From positions 1-64,000 of the forward strand of contig CAMUYQ010000011.1 of assembly GCA_947165025.1 (NCBI GenBank): a DNA stretch of 64,000 nucleotides, written 5' to 3'. Below are positions 33,829 through 41,469 of this stretch, piece after piece. The notes below the pieces were generated by a model. The model searched no databases and was not told where the DNA came from. It saw only the letters and a list, made by a program, of their open reading frames with translations. Within the stretch, counting starts at the first letter, position 1, and each line of letters opens with the position of its first letter. A program made the translations under genes and the position numbers. Source of the stretch: an uncultured Lachnospiraceae bacterium. Its GTDB lineage: Bacteria; Bacillota; Clostridia; Lachnospirales; Lachnospiraceae.

Positions 33829-34917
33829 ATGGACATGATTATTTACGGGGCCCAGGGATATGCACTGGGTGCATATAACGCAATAAAGGTTTTGGATCCG
33901 CAGAGGAAAGTGCTGTTCTTCATGGTTACTGCCATGGGGAATAATGCCGAAACGCTTGGCGGATTGCCTGTGCGGGAGATAGGATCTGTTTCTGCGGAGT
34001 TTTCCGATATGGCTAAGAAGGATGTTGAAGTTCTGATAGCAACACCGGAAAATGTGCAGGACGAGATCGAGGATACGCTTGAGCAGAACGGCTTTAAAAA
34101 TCATACGCGTCTGACTTCCGAGAAATGGAATGAGCTGATGTGCCGGCTGAACTCGGAAACGGGAGAGTTCACACCTCTGGAAAAGCTTCCTGCAGGTGAT
34201 AAGGCAAGTCCGGTAAGCATATATATGGCAAAGTCTCACTTTGATAAACCGCTTAAAAATGCGTTTGAATTACCTGCATATTTCACACCGATACAGGTGG
34301 GAGCCGCTAATACTGATGCACGCATTGCGGATTTCAGGGATGATTCGGGCAAAAATATCTCGGCAAAGAACAGAAACTACTGTGAATTGACAGGACTTTA
34401 CTGGGTTTGGAAGAATGTTCTGCAGGATGATTTTTGCGGAAGCGGTGTGGATGAGTATATCGGATTCGCACAGTACAGGCGGATACTGATGCTGTCGGAT
34501 AAGGATCTGACAAGGCTTGGCGCAAACGATGTGGATGTGGTGCTGCCGTATCCGCTTACTTATGAGCCGGAAATAAACGCTCATCATGAGCGGTATCTGA
34601 AAGACTGTGACTGGAATGCGCTGACTACTGCGCTTAAGGAACTAAGACCGGAGTATGCCGCTGCCTTTCCGGATGTGCTAAAGCAGCAGTATATGTACAA
34701 TTATAACGTTATTCTGGCTAAGAAGAGTGTTCTGGCGGATTACTGCGAGTGGCTGTTCCCTGTGCTGGAGCGTACGGAGGAGCTGTCTGTGCCGAAGGGA
34801 TGCGACAGAGCTGACCGGTATATCGGTTATATGGCGGAAACACTGGAAACGCTGTACTTCATGAAGAACAGGGACAAGCTTAAAGTGTTACATACAGGGT
34901 GCAAGTTACTTGTTTGA
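33829..34917 (+). CDS. DUF4422 glycosyltransferase-like protein with N-terminal Rossmann-like module
   Basis: The ATG at 33829 has an AGGAG site seven bases upstream and avoids a 5' extension to 33805. Residues 1-115 are the shared module (MIIYGAQGYALGAYNAIK ... VEVLIATPENVQDEIEDTL). Residues about 130-362 match DUF4422, a domain of capsule and LPS loci thought to be a glycosyltransferase: VSIYMAKSHFDKPL, FTPIQVGAAN, CELTGLYWVWKN, YIGFAQYRRILML, YNYNVILAKK and a C-terminal YIGYMAETLETLYFM. Expression is probably separate from the upstream string, controlled by the hairpin at its start. Confidence 0.85.
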   Translation: MDMIIYGAQGYALGAYNAIKVLDPQRKVLFFMVTAMGNNAETLGGLPVREIGSVSAEFSDMAKKDVEVLIATPENVQDEIEDTLEQNGFKNHTRLTSEKWNELMCRLNSETGEFTPLEKLPAGDKASPVSIYMAKSHFDKPLKNAFELPAYFTPIQVGAANTDARIADFRDDSGKNISAKNRNYCELTGLYWVWKNVLQDDFCGSGVDEYIGFAQYRRILMLSDKDLTRLGANDVDVVLPYPLTYEPEINAHHERYLKDCDWNALTTALKELRPEYAAAFPDVLKQQYMYNYNVILAKKSVLADYCEWLFPVLERTEELSVPKGCDRADRYIGYMAETLETLYFMKNRDKLKVLHTGCKLLV

Positions 34918-34977
34918 CTGCTATGTGACATTGGCTATTTTTAGTATAGACATTATTCACAAATATACGTATCCATT

Positions 34978-35001
34978 GCAGGCTGAAAAGCCTGCTTTTT
35001 T
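34978..35001 (+). terminator. Rho-independent terminator after the DUF4422 gene
   Basis: GCAGGC (34978-34983) and GCCTGC (34990-34995) enclose a TGAAAA loop and are followed by six T residues. Confidence 0.9.
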
Positions 35002-35155
35002 GTGCGCTTTCACGGAAGTTTTCTTTCGGCGTTTTTACGTCTATCGAAGCAGAGATGATGGTGCTATCATCGTCTCACATAGCAGGCAGGCTTTCTGAGT
35101 CATATCTGGCATCACATCTTATTGAGGGGCATTTTTGGAAGCCGAGTGCTATGAC

Positions 35156-35184
35156 CAGGGAAGAAGCGCATCGCTTCTTCCCTG
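35156..35184 (+). terminator. Perfect 13-bp terminator-like hairpin
   Basis: The stem 35156-35168 pairs exactly with 35172-35184 around a three-base loop. The bases after it are moderately T-rich (TGTTTTCTT). It insulates the following gene at 35252. Confidence 0.7.
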
Positions 35185-35251
35185 ATCTGTTTTCTTCAGC
35201 GAATAACAATTTAAAACGGGGATAATTAAATTTGAAAAGGGTTGTCAGATA

Positions 35252-35737
35252 ATGAATATTGACAGGTATATAAGGGTTAACACCATAGATTATAGCGGAC
35301 GAAAGAATATTGACTGGGGTGAGGTTAAGAAAGCTATGAAATCATATCAGGGTAAATCATATTGTATAAAGGAGTATGATCAGGAGATAAGGATTAATCT
35401 GACTTCTGTTGATGAGTTTTCATCATCACGATATACACGAAGACTAAAAGGTACTCTTGCAAAAGCAAAAGCTAACCTTATAGGTATATTGCCGGAACTA
35501 ATTGCAAATGCTACAAACAGGAGATGGGTGCCTAACAATGCAGCGAAGCACAGTAATAATGCGAGCAAAGGCTGGTATCGATATGACGGCTTCTTTGCAT
35601 TGCCGGTTAAAGCGTCAGACGAAAGTGAGATCAGATGGAACCGGTATCGATGTACATTAATTGTAAACTCCAACGATAATGGACTGTTCCTGTACGATGT
35701 TATAAACATAAAAAAAGAAGTGAGTAACCCGCGATAA
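35252..35737 (+). CDS. Orphan toxin-nuclease-like protein, 161 aa
   Basis: The basic 161-residue protein ends with a pattern I recall from C-terminal domains of phage head (MuF-type) and large polyvalent proteins. The segments are KGTLAKAKANLIGILPELIA, then ATNRRWVPN, KHSNNASKGWYRYDGFFALP, YRCTLIVNSNDNGLFLYDVI and NIKKEVSNP. These C-termini are predicted RNases of the barnase/EndoU/colicin/RelE group (PBECR). Here the domain stands alone, with no phage genes nearby and no obvious partner. An AAGGG site lies well before the ATG. It is bracketed by hairpins on both sides, as a gene cassette would be. The nuclease activity is inferred only. Confidence 0.6.
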   Translation: MNIDRYIRVNTIDYSGRKNIDWGEVKKAMKSYQGKSYCIKEYDQEIRINLTSVDEFSSSRYTRRLKGTLAKAKANLIGILPELIANATNRRWVPNNAAKHSNNASKGWYRYDGFFALPVKASDESEIRWNRYRCTLIVNSNDNGLFLYDVINIKKEVSNPR

Positions 35738-35778
35738 GCATCAGTGATGCGCACACGACAAAAAACCACTTCTCTTTT
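35711..35778 (+). terminator. Terminator-like inverted repeat spanning the end of the 35.25 kb gene
   Basis: AAAAAAGAAGTG at 35711-35722 faces CACTTCTCTTTT at 35767-35778 (seven perfect pairs, one mismatch, four A-T pairs). The left arm is inside the coding end, and a smaller GCATCA/TGATGC hairpin lies in the loop. Confidence 0.45.
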
Positions 35779-35855
35779 ATGAACCTATGATAATTTCATT
35801 TATCCAGACTGTCAATAGTTATTTCGCGGACTCTTTTTGGTACTTCACTCAAACC

Positions 35856-35884
35856 TTGGATATCACGCTAAAATGCGGTATAAT
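35856..35884 (+). promoter_or_regulatory. Promoter placing the start codon at the transcript's 5' end
   Basis: TTGGAT (35856-35861), 17 bases and TATAAT (35879-35884) precede the ATG at 35892 by only seven bases, and no ribosome site exists between them. This geometry predicts a leaderless mRNA, the same spacing as in front of nifS. Confidence 0.65.
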
Positions 35885-35891
35885 ATAAACC

Positions 35892-36899
35892 ATGAAACGC
35901 ATTGTGAAGACAAAGAGAATATGGGTGTCGAAGGCGGTCGCATTTGTGTGTGCGATCGGCATGATCGCGCCTGTATGTGTGAGCGCGGCAGAGGTTGATA
36001 CGGTCACGCTTCCGCTTGAAGTATACGGGCCGGATGTCATATCGGTGGCACTTCCTTCGATCATTGAAGAAGAGGGTTCGCCGTTTGATTTTATCCTTGA
36101 TCCGCAGCAGCTTATATACGAGACTGATGCGGCCAAGTACGGCGGCGGAAGGGTTGAAGAGGGTGCTACTCTGCTTTTCAGAAACCATGGTGACGATTAT
36201 GATTTTTCACGGTTCAGTGACACGCTGAGCGTCAGAAACCAGAGCAATGTGCCTGTAGTTGTTACGATCACCGCAAGAGTCAGCGACCTTGACGGGATAG
36301 ATATGCTTTCATCACCTGATTTTTCGGGGGATTCATGCAGCATCTATCTTGCGATAGTTGACAGTGGCGGATACGAGACGCCGATCACGGATAACGGCGA
36401 GATCACGTTCAGCGTTGAGATGAGATGCGCGCCGGAAAATGCGTATATATACAGGATCGATGAGGAGACCGGCGAGTATTCTTATGAGTTCTCGGGTGAT
36501 CCTGACAGCATAGATTTTGACACGTTTTCATTCGGACTTACGGGATTCTGCAATCCCGAAGGAAACTGGGAGGATATTTCAGTTCATCCTACGGTAACGG
36601 TGACATGGAGCGTTGATCCTGTCATGTCTGAAGTGCTTGAGCAGGAGCCTGAACAGCAGACACCTGAAGAGCAGACGGAGGAGCCCGAACAGCAGACACT
36701 TGAAGAGCAGACTTCTGAACAGGAAACACAGGAGCAGCAGATTCAGGAGCCGGAAGCGGTTGAGCAGGAGACTTCAGAGACTGAGAAGACATCTGAGCAG
36801 ACATCTGAGCAGGAAGCACCTGAGCAGCAGGAACCCGAGCAACAGCAGCCCGAGCAGACACCCAAACAGAACGCTGAAGAAAATAAGGACGCATCTTGA
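35892..36899 (+). CDS. Exported surface protein with Glu/Gln/Pro-rich tail, paralogue of the 16.8 kb protein
   Basis: The 335-residue product has a basic start and signal peptide (cut near SAA, residue about 33). Residues about 40-240 match the 16784-17854 protein in order: ISVALPSI, ILDPQQLIYETDAAKY, SDTLSVRNQSNVPVVVTITA, FSFGLTGFCNP and TVTVTWSV. Residues about 245-335 are a low-complexity repeat rich in Glu, Gln, Pro and Thr (PEEQT-like units), typical of a flexible, possibly wall-spanning stalk. No LPxTG motif is present. The promoter geometry suggests a leaderless transcript. The stop overlaps the TTG of the YitT gene. Confidence 0.72.
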   Translation: MKRIVKTKRIWVSKAVAFVCAIGMIAPVCVSAAEVDTVTLPLEVYGPDVISVALPSIIEEEGSPFDFILDPQQLIYETDAAKYGGGRVEEGATLLFRNHGDDYDFSRFSDTLSVRNQSNVPVVVTITARVSDLDGIDMLSSPDFSGDSCSIYLAIVDSGGYETPITDNGEITFSVEMRCAPENAYIYRIDEETGEYSYEFSGDPDSIDFDTFSFGLTGFCNPEGNWEDISVHPTVTVTWSVDPVMSEVLEQEPEQQTPEEQTEEPEQQTLEEQTSEQETQEQQIQEPEAVEQETSETEKTSEQTSEQEAPEQQEPEQQQPEQTPKQNAEENKDAS

Positions 36900-37732
36900 A
36901 CAAGAAGCTCAGCAACATAGTTTCATATCTGATGATCACGGCAGGCGCGCTTTTGGCGAGCTTTTCCGTTGCGTGCATACTTCTCCCGAACGATGCGATT
37001 GATTACGGTACCGCAGGTATCGCTATCATCATCAGCAAGCTGACCGGATGGAAGCTGTCTCCGTGCGTGTTTGCGGTGTTCTTGCCGTTCCTTGTATCAG
37101 GTGCGATAATACTCGGGAAAGAGTTCGGTATCAAGGCGGCGATCGGTTCGGTCGTATATACTGTCGGTATCGATGTCTTTGAAGAGGTTCCGTTTGAGAT
37201 CAACACAGAGCATTTCCTGGCCGTCGCATTCGGAGGTGCGATCCTGGGAGCGGGACTTGCGCTTATCCTCAGGCAGGGCGGCTGTATTGACGGATCGGAG
37301 ATATTTGCAAACATTGTCATCAGGAAGCTGTCGAATATAACGGGCAGGGATTTTTCCATGTCGAGTATCCTGATCGCTTTTAATGCCGGAGTGTATCTGA
37401 CGGCATTCTTTGTGATCAACAGGAATTCGGCTATGCTCAGCCTACTTGTGTATGTCGTTGCGACCGCTGTGATCGACCACTTTACCGATCACTTCGAAGC
37501 TATCAAGCAGGTTACGATCATCACGAAGGAGCCGGACGATATCATCAGAAGTATCAAATCGGAACTTAACAAGACATGCACGGTCATGGATTCATACGGA
37601 GTGATAAGCGGTGATAACAAGACTATCATCTGCTACATCAACTACTTCGAACTTTCCAAGATGAAGGAGATAATCGCGAGTCACAAGGGCGCGTTCAGCA
37701 CTGTCACCACGATAGATGAGATCATAAAATGA
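36896..37732 (+). CDS. YitT-family membrane protein with DUF2179 domain
   Basis: The 278-residue protein has five to six membrane helices (DYGTAGIAIIISKLTG, GGAILGAGLALILRQGGCID with its conserved Gly/Asp turn) and a C-terminal cytoplasmic DUF2179 domain (VTIITKEPDDIIRSI ... YFELSKMKEII). The family is widespread in Firmicutes and its transported substrate is unknown. The TTG start overlaps the upstream stop and has an AAGGA site. It overlaps the next gene by four bases, starting a membrane-lipid operon. Confidence 0.88.
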   Translation: MNKKLSNIVSYLMITAGALLASFSVACILLPNDAIDYGTAGIAIIISKLTGWKLSPCVFAVFLPFLVSGAIILGKEFGIKAAIGSVVYTVGIDVFEEVPFEINTEHFLAVAFGGAILGAGLALILRQGGCIDGSEIFANIVIRKLSNITGRDFSMSSILIAFNAGVYLTAFFVINRNSAMLSLLVYVVATAVIDHFTDHFEAIKQVTIITKEPDDIIRSIKSELNKTCTVMDSYGVISGDNKTIICYINYFELSKMKEIIASHKGAFSTVTTIDEIIK

Positions 37733-38793
37733 ACGATATGAAAAAGAGAAGAAACGGCATATGGTCTGTCGTGGCGATAATCCTTGCGGCCCTTTCGATA
37801 TGGGCGGTCGCGCGCCAGACAAAGGATTATTCGTTCAATGATTTTATCGGATTTTTCAAACGTGCCGATCATTTCTGGATGGCCATGGCAGTTATCTGCA
37901 TGCTCTGTTACATCCTGTTTGAAGGCCTGGCGCTTCTTGGCGTGATCAGGGCTTTCGGCTATAAGAGGAGTGTCAACAAAGGTATCGTTTATTCTGCCGC
38001 CGACATTTATTTTTCGGCCATCACTCCCTCGGCAACGGGCGGACAGCCGGCAAGCGCATTCTTTATGATGGCGGACGGCGTTCCGGCAGCGGTAAGTGCC
38101 GTGGCACTACTTCTTAATCTTGTGATGTACACCGCATCGATCATGGCGATCGGACTGATAGCTCTTCTTGTCAGCCCTTCCGTATTCATAAATTTCGAGA
38201 CACCGTCAAAGATACTGATCATAGTCGGGTATCTCATTCTCGGTCTCCTTATCACGTTCATAATCCTTCTGATCAAGAGAGAGGACTGGGTTCACGCCAT
38301 CGGTGCTTTCTTCATCAAAGTTTTAGGCAGGCTTAAGTTCATCAGGAACCGTGAGAGATTCGAGAAAAAGCTTGACCGTATCACGAATGAATACAGGGAC
38401 TGCGCCGAGATGATTGACGGACATCGCGGAATGCTTGTAAAATGTTTTATATTCAATTTCCTTCAGCGCGCACTTCAGATATGCGTGTCGGCGATGATAT
38501 TCATCGCGGGAGGAGGCGAACTTTCCAAGGCGGTAGACGTCTGGGTAACGCATGCTTTCTCGGTCATCGGATCGACGTGCATCCCCGTGCCCGGTGCGAT
38601 GGGAGTCATCGACTACCTGCTTGTTGACGGAATGGAAAACCTTATGAGCGAATCCGACGCGATCACGCTTGAACTTGCGAGCCGCGGCATCTCGTTCTAT
38701 ATATGTGTCATAATCAGTATTCTTATCGTCGCGGTCGGATATGTTGTCATCCGCAGGCGCGGCGATGCGGTTAAAAGAGAGGATAACGAATAA
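37729..38793 (+). CDS. Flippase-like integral membrane protein (lysylphosphatidylglycerol synthase TM-type)
   Basis: The 354-residue polytopic protein has about eight helices and the family landmarks ISPSATGGQPA-like AITPSATGGQPASAFFM (about 98-114), KCFIFNFLQRALQICV and STCIPVPGAMGVIDY (about 284-298). This family (UPF0104/AglD-like) includes the flippase part of MprF and related proteins that move or modify lipids, without the synthase domain here. The gene overlaps YitT and the PssA gene, so a role with phosphatidylserine or phosphatidylethanolamine distribution is plausible. Confidence 0.85.
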   Translation: MNDMKKRRNGIWSVVAIILAALSIWAVARQTKDYSFNDFIGFFKRADHFWMAMAVICMLCYILFEGLALLGVIRAFGYKRSVNKGIVYSAADIYFSAITPSATGGQPASAFFMMADGVPAAVSAVALLLNLVMYTASIMAIGLIALLVSPSVFINFETPSKILIIVGYLILGLLITFIILLIKREDWVHAIGAFFIKVLGRLKFIRNRERFEKKLDRITNEYRDCAEMIDGHRGMLVKCFIFNFLQRALQICVSAMIFIAGGGELSKAVDVWVTHAFSVIGSTCIPVPGAMGVIDYLLVDGMENLMSESDAITLELASRGISFYICVIISILIVAVGYVVIRRRGDAVKREDNE

Positions 38794-39488
38794 TGCTGGG
38801 ATATTATAACTACACCGTAATTCTGACATATCTGTCGCTCGTGTCGGCGGGCCTTGGAATAACGATCTCGCTTCTGGGAAACGGGCATCCTTTTCTCGGA
38901 ACATTTTTCCTGCTGTTCTGCGGACTCTGTGATGCGTTTGACGGAGAGATCGCACGCCGCAAAAAGAACAGGACGGAAGATGAGATAAAGTTCGGTGTAC
39001 AGATCGATTCGCTCTCGGACCTTGTCGCATTCGGTGTGCTCCCCGCGATCATCGGTGAGGCCATGATCTGGCAGAATCCCGAATTCTCGCTTATTCCGAA
39101 GCTTCACACCGGAAACTGGCTTGACGTTATCGTGCCGATCCTTGCAATGTTTGTCATGATGCTCTACGTTCTGATGGCTATGATCAGACTCGCGTACTTC
39201 AACGTTATGGAAGAGAAGCGCCAGAAGGAAGAGGGCGGCAAGCGAAAATCATACACGGGGCTTCCTGTTACGAGCGCCGCACTTATATTCCCGTTCGTAA
39301 TGCTCTTACAGTTCATGACGCCGCTTGACATGACGGTCGTATACTACGGTGTCATGCTCCTTGTCGGATATCTGTTCGTATCCAAGATCGAAGTCAAAAA
39401 GCCGGGAGTAAAGGGGGTTGTGATCCTCTGCGCGATCGGTGTTACCGAATTTGTTATCATGATGATACTGAGGGCACTTGCCAAGTAA
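38793..39488 (+). CDS. pssA: CDP-diacylglycerol-serine O-phosphatidyltransferase
   Basis: The 231-residue membrane enzyme carries the CDP-alcohol phosphotransferase signature DAFDGEIARRKKN ... FGVQIDSLSDLVAFG (D-x2-DG-x2-AR-x(n)-G-x3-D-x3-D, about 49-78). It joins serine to CDP-diacylglycerol to make phosphatidylserine. The following gene encodes the decarboxylase that acts on this product, which supports the substrate assignment. The ATG overlaps the upstream stop by one base. Confidence 0.92.
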   Translation: MLGYYNYTVILTYLSLVSAGLGITISLLGNGHPFLGTFFLLFCGLCDAFDGEIARRKKNRTEDEIKFGVQIDSLSDLVAFGVLPAIIGEAMIWQNPEFSLIPKLHTGNWLDVIVPILAMFVMMLYVLMAMIRLAYFNVMEEKRQKEEGGKRKSYTGLPVTSAALIFPFVMLLQFMTPLDMTVVYYGVMLLVGYLFVSKIEVKKPGVKGVVILCAIGVTEFVIMMILRALAK

Positions 39489-39494
39489 ACGGAT

Positions 39495-40313
39495 ATGCTT
39501 GATTTTCTCTATAATTCAATATTCGGAAGAGGGATATTAAAGCTCCTGACGAATCCGTGCATTTCAAAACTTGCGGGTTCGTTTCTCGATTCGCGCGCGT
39601 CAAAGTTTCTGATAAAGCCTTTCGTTAAAGCCAATTCCATCGATCTGTCGGAATTCTATTCATGTGATTTTAAATGTTTCAACGACTGTTTTGCGAGAGT
39701 GATAAAGCCGGGTAAGCGTTTTATCGATCCGGACCCGGATGCTTTCATTTCGCCGTGTGACGGACTTCTGACGGTGTATGAGATAAATGACGGGACGGTG
39801 ATACCGGTAAAGCAGTCGCGCTATAATATCGCGCGTCTGGTTCATTCGAGAAAGCTTGCGAAGCGCTACGAGGGTGGATACTGTCTTGTGTTCAGGCTGT
39901 GCGTCAATCATTATCACAGATACTCGTATTTTGACAGCGGGGTAAAGGGAGTCAATCATTTCATCGAAGGAAAGCTGCATACGGTGCAGCCGATCGCACT
40001 TGAGAAGGTTCCGGTGTTTACGGAAAACTGCAGGGAGTTTACGGTCATGAACACCGAGAACTTCGGAAAGGCAGTGCAGATGGAAGTGGGTGCGATGCTT
40101 GTCGGCAGGATACACAACCATCACGGACGCCATGTGTTTAAGCGCGGAGAGGAAAAGGGATGCTTCATGTACGGAGGCTCAACGATAATCCTTCTCATCG
40201 AAAAGGACAGGCTGTGTCTTGATGATACGATATTAAAGGCGTCGGCAAACGGCAGGGAGACACCTGTCATGCTCGGGGAAAAGCTCGGAGTTGCTATAAG
40301 AACATCTCGATGA
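39495..40313 (+). CDS. psd: Phosphatidylserine decarboxylase proenzyme
   Basis: The 272-residue proenzyme converts phosphatidylserine to phosphatidylethanolamine. The self-cleavage site is GGST (Ser at about 229), which yields the pyruvoyl group of the small subunit; GGST replaces the LGST of E. coli. Catalytic landmarks FISPCDGLLTV (Asp) and CVNHYHRYSYFDSG (His) are present. It lies six bases after pssA. Its last 20 bases overlap the end of the opposite-strand azlD gene. Confidence 0.93.
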   Translation: MLDFLYNSIFGRGILKLLTNPCISKLAGSFLDSRASKFLIKPFVKANSIDLSEFYSCDFKCFNDCFARVIKPGKRFIDPDPDAFISPCDGLLTVYEINDGTVIPVKQSRYNIARLVHSRKLAKRYEGGYCLVFRLCVNHYHRYSYFDSGVKGVNHFIEGKLHTVQPIALEKVPVFTENCREFTVMNTENFGKAVQMEVGAMLVGRIHNHHGRHVFKRGEEKGCFMYGGSTIILLIEKDRLCLDDTILKASANGRETPVMLGEKLGVAIRTSR

Positions 40314-40599
40314 CAAGAACGGTGAGACAGCACATGATCGCTGTCTCAAACAGATTTTTACGAAACCATGCCACCAGGATACCGACTATGAGGGCAGCGT
40401 AGCCCGCTTTCGGATCTTTGGTGGCCTCTGTTATTGCAGGGAAAGTCATGACCGACAGTGTCACGTACGGAACGTAATACAGGAACGATCTGACGAATGT
40501 GCTCTTTATCTCTTTGCGGAGCAGAGTTGTCGGAAGCGCTCTTATAAGAAGGCTTACCACGGCAGCTATGAGGATGTAGATGAATATGCTGTGGTTCAT
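40294..40599 (-). CDS. azlD: Branched-chain amino acid exporter small subunit AzlD
   Basis: The 101-residue hydrophobic protein has four helices and the AzlD landmarks (SLLIRALPTTLLRKE, SFLYYVPYVTLSVMTFPAI). With AzlC it exports branched-chain amino acids and their toxic analogues. Its ATG overlaps the AzlC stop behind an AAGGAGAAGGA stretch, and its end overlaps psd on the other strand by 20 bases. Confidence 0.9.
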   Translation of the reverse strand: MNHSIFIYILIAAVVSLLIRALPTTLLRKEIKSTFVRSFLYYVPYVTLSVMTFPAITEATKDPKAGYAALIVGILVAWFRKNLFETAIMCCLTVLVIEMFL

Positions 40600-41330
40600 T
40601 CCTTCTCCTTTCTCGGAAAGAGTGCTGCCGCAGCGGCTGATATAACGACCGTCAGTATGATCGTCTTTGTTCCACCGGAGATATCGGAAAATGCGCTTAT
40701 CTTTGCGAATGCAAAGCTTGCCGCAAAACAGAAAGCGATTATAAGGCCGATCTTTTTGTCATCCTTTATCGGAGGAATGATGATCGCAAGGAACATTCCG
40801 AACAGGGCAACAGAGAGTGCGCTCACAAGATTTTCGGGAAGAACGCCTCCTGAGTAGCATCCCGTTGCGGAGCCCAGTGCCCATAAAGGAATGGATATGA
40901 GCATGCCGCCGTACATATAATTCGGATTAAGGTATCCGGGGCGTGCGATCGCTATCCCGAACAGTTCGTCAGTAATCCCGAATCCCATGAACAGTCTGTG
41001 GAAAAATGACAGATCCTTGTGCATGCGCTGGCTCATGGCACAGCTCATCAGAAGGTACCGTGCGTTTGCGATCAGTACCATGAGAGCCATCTCAACGTAT
41101 GTCGCGCCTGCCCCGATCATTGAATATACTGCGTATTCGCCGGCCGAGGCATGGCAGAGCACGCTCGTGACAAAGCATGTTATGGGAGAGAGCCCGATAC
41201 CCTTTGCGGTGATCCCGAGTGAAAAAGCCACGGCAAAGTAACCCAGACCTATAGGGATTCCGTCGCGAAGGCCGCGAAGCAGCTCAGCCCTGTTATTATC
41301 AATTTTTAATGAATGATCGTTTACGGACAT
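40596..41330 (-). CDS. azlC: Branched-chain amino acid exporter large subunit AzlC
   Basis: The product is an inner-membrane permease of the AzlC family with the typical opening GLRDGIPIGLGYFAVAFSLG and ITCFVTSVLCHASAGEYAVY. I place the start at the ATG at 41330 (MSVND..., 244 residues) because GGGGA lies before it, and because a TTGGCA-17-TAATAT promoter on the minus strand (about 41366-41338) overlaps the longer frame. It forms a two-gene operon with azlD. Confidence 0.9.
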   Translation of the reverse strand: MSVNDHSLKIDNNRAELLRGLRDGIPIGLGYFAVAFSLGITAKGIGLSPITCFVTSVLCHASAGEYAVYSMIGAGATYVEMALMVLIANARYLLMSCAMSQRMHKDLSFFHRLFMGFGITDELFGIAIARPGYLNPNYMYGGMLISIPLWALGSATGCYSGGVLPENLVSALSVALFGMFLAIIIPPIKDDKKIGLIIAFCFAASFAFAKISAFSDISGGTKTIILTVVISAAAAALFPRKEKE

Positions 41331-41469
41331 AATCCCCATATTACAACTATATTTTTGATTTGCCAAGAAGAATTAGGGTTGAGGGGCAATTTTTCCTTGA
41401 ATTTACTTGACTTTACAGCGGTTTGTAAGGTTTAATTGTATTGGTTGCTGTATTTTCTGGAGGAAAGAT

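Larger units (their letters stand above)
34918..35251 (+). other. 334-base noncoding gap with two terminator-like hairpins
   Basis: Between the DUF4422 gene and the 35.25 kb gene lie a terminator (34978-35001), a small GATGAT/ATCATC hairpin near 35052-35072 and a perfect long hairpin (35156-35184). No convincing frame or tRNA was seen. The open frame that continues from the DUF4422 end to about 35098 runs through a terminator and looks spurious. Confidence 0.5.

Noticed and set aside
34910..35098. 62-codon frame after the DUF4422 gene
   Set aside because: It begins inside the DUF4422 coding end, lacks a ribosome site and runs through a strong terminator.
36613..37002. Ser/Arg-rich frame overlapping the repeat tail of the 35.9 kb protein
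   Set aside because: It is the out-of-frame reading of the Glu/Gln/Pro repeats and continues into the YitT gene.
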